Assembly (NCBI GenBank): GCA_022779165.1
Contig: JALFTO010000171.1
Span: 1-32,458 of the forward strand
Length of the DNA stretch: 32,458 nt
Direction of reading: 5' to 3'
Source: Lachnospiraceae bacterium
GTDB taxonomy: Bacteria; Bacillota; Clostridia; Lachnospirales; Lachnospiraceae
In this document: piece after piece, positions 26,911-32,458 of the stretch
Layout of the letters: the number at the start of each line of letters is the position of its first letter
How positions within the stretch are numbered: the first letter of the stretch is position 1
The notes under the pieces: generated by a model
Told to the model about the DNA's origin: nothing
The model's input: only the letters and a program-made list of their open reading frames with translations
The model's database searches: none
Made by a program: the position numbers and the translations under genes

Positions 26911-27798
26911 ATGAAAAAAATGTTGCAATCTTTCCGGTCTTTAAAAGGGACAAATTTTATTTTTCTCACGATCGCTGGTATGATCAATGCCTTTGGTGTA
27001 GTCATGTTCCTGGCACCGGTGAAGTTGTACGACAGCGGAATCTCCGGAACCTCCATGCTGATCTCGCAGGAAACACCGGCATGGTGCAGTCTGTCACTCA
27101 TCCTGATCCTGTTAAATATTCCGATCTTCTTAGTCGGACTGAAGCGGGAAGGATGGCATTTCACGATTTATTCCATCTATGTGGTGTTAATCTATTCCTT
27201 CGTCGCATGGATCATTACCGATGTTTTGCCGGTAGATGTCAGCATTGTATCCCCTCTTGCAGGTTCGGATCTGTTCCTGTGCGCCATATTTGGCGGCATC
27301 ATATCCGGCTGCGGGAGCGGTCTGGCTGTCAGGTTCGGAGGCGCTATCGACGGAATCGATGTCATTGCCGTCATGTTTGCCAAGAGAGTCGGACTCAGCA
27401 TCGGCAGCTTCGTGATGATATACAATGTCTTACTGTACATAATATGCGGCATTGTCATCGGAAGCTGGATCCTGCCGCTGTATTCCATTGTAACTTATGC
27501 CGCAGCCTCCAAGACGGTGGACTTCTTCGTGGAAGGCTTTGACAGATCCAAGGCGGCATTCATTATTACAACCAAAGCCACGGATGTTTGTAAAGCCCTG
27601 TCGGAAACGTTTGAAAACGGCATTACCACAATCAACGCCAAAGGGTATTACTCGGATTCCGACAAGACAATGATCTACTTTGTGGTCAACCGTTTTCAGA
27701 TCGGCCGGATGAAAAATCTGGTGCACGACATCGATCCGAGAGCGTATATCGCCATCAACGAGGTGGCTGACATATTCCCTGCAAATCTTGAGCGCTGA
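26911..27798 (+). CDS. YitT family membrane protein with C-terminal DUF2179 domain
   Basis: NAFGVVMFLAPVKLYDSGISGTSMLI, GGAIDGIDVIAV, KGYYSDSDKTMIYFVVNRFQIGRMKNLVHDIDPRAYIAINEVADI. Confidence 0.9.
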   Translation: MKKMLQSFRSLKGTNFIFLTIAGMINAFGVVMFLAPVKLYDSGISGTSMLISQETPAWCSLSLILILLNIPIFLVGLKREGWHFTIYSIYVVLIYSFVAWIITDVLPVDVSIVSPLAGSDLFLCAIFGGIISGCGSGLAVRFGGAIDGIDVIAVMFAKRVGLSIGSFVMIYNVLLYIICGIVIGSWILPLYSIVTYAAASKTVDFFVEGFDRSKAAFIITTKATDVCKALSETFENGITTINAKGYYSDSDKTMIYFVVNRFQIGRMKNLVHDIDPRAYIAINEVADIFPANLER

Positions 27799-27809
27799 GA
27801 CGTTTCTGG

Positions 27810-28445
27810 TCAGGGGAAAGTGTTTCCCGAGGCGCTGTCCGGCGTGCTGTGTCTTTTGTGTTTGTTATTGATGTAGGCTTCCAGAAGGTCTGTGGTGCCT
27901 TCGATGCCCAGTCTGCTGCTGTTGATGCACAGATCATACGTGTGGGAATCGCCCCATCTGTCCGCGCAGAAATAGTTGTGGTATTTTTTTCGGTACTGGT
28001 CATGGCGCTGCATTTTGTGGAGCGCCTCTTTCTCTGAGAGATGATAAAGGTTCCTGATGCGGGCACATTTGATCTCAGGGTCGCCCACGATAAAAAAGGA
28101 TACAAGTCCCGGGAACTGCTGCAGGACCGTTTCAGCACATCTGCCTACCACGACGAAGGATTCTCCGTCCTCCGCTTTTTTCTTCAGGTATTCAAACTGC
28201 AGATAGGCAACGCCGACCTCTGCGGAGCTTGAGTAGCCGTTCTCATTTCGGGACAGAAAGAGCCTGCGCGGTTTCTCGTCGTATTTGTGCAAAACAGCAG
28301 AGGCGAGTTCGTGCTCATGTGCAATCTCATCCAACAGATTGTGATCGTAGAGTTTCAGGTTAAGACGGCCTGCCAGGCAGGCGGCGATCTCGTGTCCTCC
28401 GCTGCCAAATTCACGTCCCACAGAAACGATTAATTGTTGATTCAT
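27810..28445 (-). CDS. Cytidylate kinase-like family protein
   Basis: IVSVGREFGSGGHEIAACLAGRLNLKLYDHNLLDEIA; VVGRCAETVL; RHDQYRKKYHNYFCADRWGDSHTYDLCINSSRLGIEG. Confidence 0.88.
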   Translation of the reverse strand: MNQQLIVSVGREFGSGGHEIAACLAGRLNLKLYDHNLLDEIAHEHELASAVLHKYDEKPRRLFLSRNENGYSSSAEVGVAYLQFEYLKKKAEDGESFVVVGRCAETVLQQFPGLVSFFIVGDPEIKCARIRNLYHLSEKEALHKMQRHDQYRKKYHNYFCADRWGDSHTYDLCINSSRLGIEGTTDLLEAYINNKHKRHSTPDSASGNTFP

Positions 28446-28457
28446 AACATTCTCCTT

Positions 28458-29813
28458 TCAAAAATATCGTATATAAATGCAGATCATAGAGATCGCTATG
28501 ACCAGAATGGTTGCGGGAGCAGAGTATCTGCAGTAGGTTCCCCAGCCGATCGGGTGTCCTTCGCGGGAGGAGACGGAGATGCCGACAACATTCGCAGAAG
28601 CGCCGATGGGCGTTGCCGAACCTCCGATATCGGTTCCCATGGACAGTGTCCACGCCAGCATGGAAAGGTCTGCGCCTTGTACGGCGGACAGACTCTTGAT
28701 CACAGGAAGCATGGTGGCTGCAAAGGGAATGTTGTCGATGAATGCGCTGGCAACGGCAGAGATCCATAGGATGATTGCGACCATCAGCATCGTGTTGGAG
28801 CCGCTCACCTTACTGATAAAGGACGCAATGATCTGAAGGATTCCAGTCTGCTCCAGACCGCTCACCACGACAAACAATCCGACAAAAAACAGCAGTGTTT
28901 TGCAATCGACTTTCCGCAACAATTCTTTCGCATGTCTGTGCTGGATCAGCAGAGTCAGTATCGCGATAAATACGCCTATGGAGGAAACCGTCAGTCCCGT
29001 GATGGCATGAGTGACAAGCAGGATCACTGCGACTGCAAAGACAGCAGTGCTTGACAGAAATTCTTTACGGTCGGTGATCGCTTCGGCGGGATCGGGATAA
29101 TGATCCGGGGCCGGCGCTGTCTTGCCGCAAGCAGCAAGTTCTTTGTGAAAGCAGAGATAGAAATAGACCACGGTCACGACCAGAGAGAGCCCAGCCATGA
29201 TACCGGTATTGGATAAAAAGTCCCCAAAGGTCAGGCCGAGGGATGTGCCGATGATAATGTTAGGCGGATCTCCGCACATGGTGGCTGATCCGCCGAGATT
29301 TGCACAAAAAATCTCTGACAGGATCATGGGGACAGGGTTACAGTGTAACAGTTGGCACAGTTCCACGGTTACTGCTGCCAAAAAGAGGATTACCGTGATG
29401 CTGTCAATGAACATGGACAGAAAAGCAGACATGATCATAAAGGTAATAAAAATGGGTACCGGACGGTACCGGACCAGTCCGGCAAGCTGCAGACAGAGCC
29501 AACGGAAGAAGCCTGCTTTTCCGAGCCCTTCCACCATGATCATCATGCCGGCGATAAAGAGAATCGTTTCCCAGTTGATGCCGGTAGAGCCTTCGGAAAC
29601 TGCACTTCCCGTATACCAGAAGCCCGGCTCAAAAAAACTGTGAATACTCAATGTATTTATGACGGCCTCCATACTTTTCATACAGAAGCCGAATACCAGA
29701 ATGAGCATAAGAGCGCCGCATCCGAGCGTAACGTAATGACGCTCAAATTTTTCGGATATGATCAATGCGAACATAGCCAGAAAAATCAGAACGGCAAGAA
29801 TCTGTGATATCAT
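28458..29813 (-). CDS. SLC13/ArsB-NhaD superfamily permease
   Basis: Polytopic; GSATMCGDPPNIIIG and ASAFIDNIPFAATMLPVI are typical ion transporter superfamily motifs. Start set to ATG 29813 with SD GGGAGG. Confidence 0.9.
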   Translation of the reverse strand: MISQILAVLIFLAMFALIISEKFERHYVTLGCGALMLILVFGFCMKSMEAVINTLSIHSFFEPGFWYTGSAVSEGSTGINWETILFIAGMMIMVEGLGKAGFFRWLCLQLAGLVRYRPVPIFITFMIMSAFLSMFIDSITVILFLAAVTVELCQLLHCNPVPMILSEIFCANLGGSATMCGDPPNIIIGTSLGLTFGDFLSNTGIMAGLSLVVTVVYFYLCFHKELAACGKTAPAPDHYPDPAEAITDRKEFLSSTAVFAVAVILLVTHAITGLTVSSIGVFIAILTLLIQHRHAKELLRKVDCKTLLFFVGLFVVVSGLEQTGILQIIASFISKVSGSNTMLMVAIILWISAVASAFIDNIPFAATMLPVIKSLSAVQGADLSMLAWTLSMGTDIGGSATPIGASANVVGISVSSREGHPIGWGTYCRYSAPATILVIAISMICIYIRYF

Positions 29814-29848
29814 AATCAAGTCCTCCCTTTTTTCGTTTGTTTGTACGC

Positions 29849-29927
29849 AAAAAAGACAGGCATACCAAAATAAGGCATCGTTTCACTTCATTTGTGAAAG
29901 ATACCGGGATTTGTTATGTATGCCTGT
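29849..29927 (-). terminator. Branched or extended hairpin plus U-tract between the small membrane protein gene and the SLC13 permease gene
   Basis: Minus strand: ACAGGCATAC ... GGTATCTTTCAC-aaatgaa-GTGAAAcGATGCC ... GTATGCCTGT-CTTTTTT. Perfect outer 10-bp stem (29918-29927 with 29856-29865) and a long inner hairpin. Confidence 0.7.
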
Positions 29928-29938
29928 GAGTGAAATGA

Positions 29939-30352
29939 TTATGAAATTTTTTTGCGTCCGTCCGTATCCTGCATAAATGTCAGTATGCGGATGAGACCGC
30001 AGGTGTGACTGCAGACGTAGTGACAGACTCCTTTCAGGGAACATTTTGACACGAACGGAAGCAGTGTCAGAACAAGAAGTGTATAAAGAAACGTGTGACG
30101 CGTGGCATCGGATTGACGGCTGAGACGTCTGACAGAATTCTCGATGGAAACGGTGAGACGGGAAAAGGTTTCCTGTCTGTCGGGGAGCGCTGATTCCTCA
30201 GAGAAAACTTTGGATCCTTCATAAGAAAGGGTGGACTGGGCAGGAGCATACTGGTGTACAGTTTTGCAGAGATGTATTCCCTGACCGGTAAGCGGAATCA
30301 TGAGAACACACATCATGATTAAAAGATTTTGAATGAAACGGCGTATTCTCAT
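29939..30352 (-). CDS. Small membrane or exported protein of unknown function
   Basis: MRIRRFIQNLLIMMCVLMIPLTGQG N-terminal signal/TM segment; second TM TFLYTLLVLTLLPF; Cys-containing tail SKCSLKGVCHYVCSHTCG. RBS AAGGAGG before ATG 30352. Confidence 0.7.
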   Translation of the reverse strand: MRIRRFIQNLLIMMCVLMIPLTGQGIHLCKTVHQYAPAQSTLSYEGSKVFSEESALPDRQETFSRLTVSIENSVRRLSRQSDATRHTFLYTLLVLTLLPFVSKCSLKGVCHYVCSHTCGLIRILTFMQDTDGRKKIS

Positions 30353-30386
30353 GGGAATCCTCCTTCCTTTGTTTGGCGTTGGATTA

Positions 30387-30415
30387 AATATAATCTTTTT
30401 ATCGGGGACTGTCAA
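30387..30415 (-). promoter_or_regulatory. Putative sigmaA promoter for the small membrane protein gene
   Basis: Minus strand TTGACA-N17-TATATT (plus-strand TGTCAA 30410-30415, AATATA 30387-30392). Confidence 0.65.
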
Positions 30416-30487
30416 GGAGCTCTTTGACGACTGACAGGCGGTTTTGCACAGGGAAATACAATAGATAATTGCGAAAAAAAGAATAAT

Positions 30488-30502
30488 TTGAACGGTATTC
30501 AA
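30488..30502 (+). promoter_or_regulatory. Candidate TetR operator copy 1
   Basis: TTGAAC-GGT-ATTCAA, upstream of the -35. Confidence 0.6.
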
Positions 30503-30510
30503 GAATCTTG

Positions 30511-30539
30511 TTGACAGGTAATGCGGAGAGAGTTATATT
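30511..30539 (+). promoter_or_regulatory. Putative sigmaA promoter for the TetR-GNAT gene
   Basis: TTGACA (30511-30516)-N17-TATATT (30534-30539). Confidence 0.7.
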
Positions 30540-30546
30540 GAGTCTG

Positions 30547-30582
30547 TTCCAGTCTTTTTGAACGATGTTCAACGGACTGGAA
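30547..30582 (+). promoter_or_regulatory. Candidate TetR operator copy 2 inside a larger palindrome
   Basis: TTCCAGTC-ttt-TTGAAC-gat-GTTCAA-cg-GACTGGAA, just downstream of the -10. Confidence 0.65.
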
Positions 30583-30645
30583 AAACATATAGACGGACGC
30601 ATAAACATATGTTTTGGATGTGGAATTCTTTTGGGGTGAGGATGA

Positions 30646-31695
30646 ATGAAAAAGTGTGAGGAACGGACAGAGGGGAAGAAAACAGAGATTATATCCGCAG
30701 CATTGAAACTGTTTCTGGAAAGCGGATATGAAGGGACTTCCATACGTATGATTGCCGCCGATGCGGGCTGTGAAGTCGGGCTGTGTTATTACTATTTTAA
30801 AAATAAGGACGAATTGTTTTCCAAGGCAATGGAATTGTTTTTTGAGCATTACCAGAAGGAAGCGGACCGGATTGTGCAGAGAGGGTGGCGGGATCCTTTT
30901 AATATGATGCGCCGTTTCTGGTACTGGCTGCTGGAACAGGAGCAGGATTTCAGAGACCGGTATGAAGACAGGATCCACTGGACCGTTCATTGGGCGATCA
31001 GGGAACAGACACTCATACTGTTAGAGCCCCGCGTTGAGAGGATGATAGAGATTTTACAGCATTATGGCGCGAAACTGGAACTGGATAAGCGGATTACCAC
31101 CATGTATCTGGCTCATGGAGTCGGGAGTATGATCCTGCATGATGGGGCGCACATTATGACGGATCAGAAGATGATCTGGGAGATCAGGAGAGGAATCAAT
31201 CTGCTCATGGGGTTGACGCCGGATTCCGCAGACCTTGTTTTCCCGAATATGGCACAGCTTTCGGATATCCCGGCTTTTATGGGAATGATGGAGCAGGTCA
31301 AGGACAGTTTCCCGGGATTTGAGGAGGTGCAGTTCTGTGAGATGCTATCGGAACGCATCGAACAGCAGGAGGTTTATGTGATCGCATACCACAGCAGGAT
31401 CGTGGGCGGTGTGATCTTTTCCAAAGAGAGAAAGGAGATAGACTTTCTGGCTGTAGCGCCGGACTGCAGGAAAAAGAAACTGGCGGCGAGACTGCTTATT
31501 ACGGCTATGGGACAATTTGAGGCGGGAGAGCATGTGACGGTGGTCACTTACCGGTCGGGAGACGCTGCCGGATGGGCGGCAAGGGAGTTTTACCGCAGAA
31601 TGGGCTTTATCGAGGAAGAACTTGTGGTAGTTTTTGATTATCCGTGTGCAAGGCTTGGGATCGACGCACCGGAGCGTTGGGATATTTTTAATTAA
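30646..31695 (+). CDS. TetR/AcrR family regulator fused to a C-terminal GNAT acetyltransferase domain
   Basis: TetR HTH EIISAALKLFLESGYEGTSIRMIAADAGCEVGLCYYYFKNKDELF; GNAT IDFLAVAPDCRKKKLAARLLITAM...AAREFYRRMGFIEEEL. Confidence 0.88.
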   Translation: MKKCEERTEGKKTEIISAALKLFLESGYEGTSIRMIAADAGCEVGLCYYYFKNKDELFSKAMELFFEHYQKEADRIVQRGWRDPFNMMRRFWYWLLEQEQDFRDRYEDRIHWTVHWAIREQTLILLEPRVERMIEILQHYGAKLELDKRITTMYLAHGVGSMILHDGAHIMTDQKMIWEIRRGINLLMGLTPDSADLVFPNMAQLSDIPAFMGMMEQVKDSFPGFEEVQFCEMLSERIEQQEVYVIAYHSRIVGGVIFSKERKEIDFLAVAPDCRKKKLAARLLITAMGQFEAGEHVTVVTYRSGDAAGWAAREFYRRMGFIEEELVVVFDYPCARLGIDAPERWDIFN

Positions 31696-31757
31696 AAAGG
31701 GGAGGTGTTGCGCTGTGGAACTGATGGCTAATCAGGTGCGCGGCACGGGAGGAGAAT

Positions 31758-32458
31758 ATGGAACTGAGGGAGATTCGGGAAACAGAATATACGGAGGCAC
31801 TTGATCTTGCATGGGAAGTGTTCCTTGCGTATGAGGCGCCCGATTATGACGAACAGGGTGTGCAAGAATTTTATCGGAGCATACATGATCCGCAGTATGT
31901 GGGACAACTTCAATGTTATGGCGCTTTCCTTGACGGGCAGCTTGCAGGGATGATTGCCACGAGAAATGGCGGAGAGCACATTGCACTGTTTTTTGTAAAA
32001 AGTGATCATCAGAGGAAGGGAATCGGAAGGCGGCTGTTTGAGTTGGCGGCGGGAGACAATGCATCGGGTACGATGACCGTCAATGCATCGCCTTATGCGG
32101 TGGAAATTTATCGGAGACTTGGATTCCGATCGGTCGGGGAAGAATGTACGGTGTCCGGACTTAGGTTTACGCCGATGGAATGTGATGTGGATCAGATGTT
32201 CGACCATGCTTTTTTCAGGCAGATGTCACAAAAGTATGTGTACAGATTGGAGAAGCCGGAAAAGGCGGCAGTTTTGTTTGAAGGATGGAATGAAACGTTA
32301 ATCTGGTCCTGCCTGCAGGGAGTTATGGGTGAGATTTATGTGGATTCGGAGGTGAATCCTGCTTCGGCAGTTGCGGTGATAGGAGATTTTTGCTTTCTGG
32401 CCGGAGAGCCGGATGAAGGGATCCTTTCCTGTTTTGAGGAAAACGGAATGTTTTCGGA
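31758..32458 (+). CDS. GNAT acetyltransferase, 3'-truncated by the window edge
   Basis: MELREIRETEYTEALDLAWEVFLAYE...ALFFVKSDHQRKGIGRRLFELA...VEIYRRLGFRSVGEE; frame open to the window end; RBS GGAGGAG. Confidence 0.85.
   Translation, partial: MELREIRETEYTEALDLAWEVFLAYEAPDYDEQGVQEFYRSIHDPQYVGQLQCYGAFLDGQLAGMIATRNGGEHIALFFVKSDHQRKGIGRRLFELAAGDNASGTMTVNASPYAVEIYRRLGFRSVGEECTVSGLRFTPMECDVDQMFDHAFFRQMSQKYVYRLEKPEKAAVLFEGWNETLIWSCLQGVMGEIYVDSEVNPASAVAVIGDFCFLAGEPDEGILSCFEENGMFS

Noticed and set aside
29849-29927. Assignment of the SLC13 leader structure to a named riboswitch class
   Set aside because: No conserved core that I can recognise reliably; naming a ligand class would be speculation.
31715-31805. 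Short GTG-started frame overlapping the last GNAT gene start
   Set aside because: Has an SD-like GGGGAGG but is out of frame and short with no motif; could be an upstream ORF but support is weak.

Overview
This looks like a Clostridia chromosome segment (Lachnospiraceae-like by gene order and protein style; taxonomy is inferred). 1-23832 is mostly conserved housekeeping and sporulation backbone: 5'-truncated hybrid histidine kinase, rpsO, pnp, a convergent small glycyl-radical protein (grcA-like), the full spoIIIAA-AH operon, prfC, a transglutaminase-domain lipoprotein, then asp23-nusB-xseA-xseB-ispA-dxs-tlyA-nadK-argR-recN-spoIVB. After spoIVB, where spo0A usually sits in sporulating Firmicutes, there is an AT-rich two-gene insert (Fic-HTH protein plus an uncharacterised helical protein) followed by a short spoIVB-like coding remnant. 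The rest is accessory: a Cys-rich Fur paralog, a YitT-family protein, an unlisted 51-aa membrane miniprotein, a cytidylate-kinase-like/SLC13-permease operon, a small Cys-containing membrane protein with a branched 3' hairpin, a TetR-GNAT fusion regulator and a 3'-truncated GNAT protein. The best candidates for undescribed biology are (1) the Fic-HTH/helical-protein bicistron with an 11-bp operator repeat placed on its promoter, (2) the TetR-GNAT divergent locus with two matching 15-bp palindromes bracketing a near-consensus promoter, and (3) the branched RNA hairpin between the small membrane protein gene and the SLC13 permease gene. No rRNA, tRNA, CRISPR array or transposase was recognised. 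All family calls come from reading motifs by eye; no database search was run.
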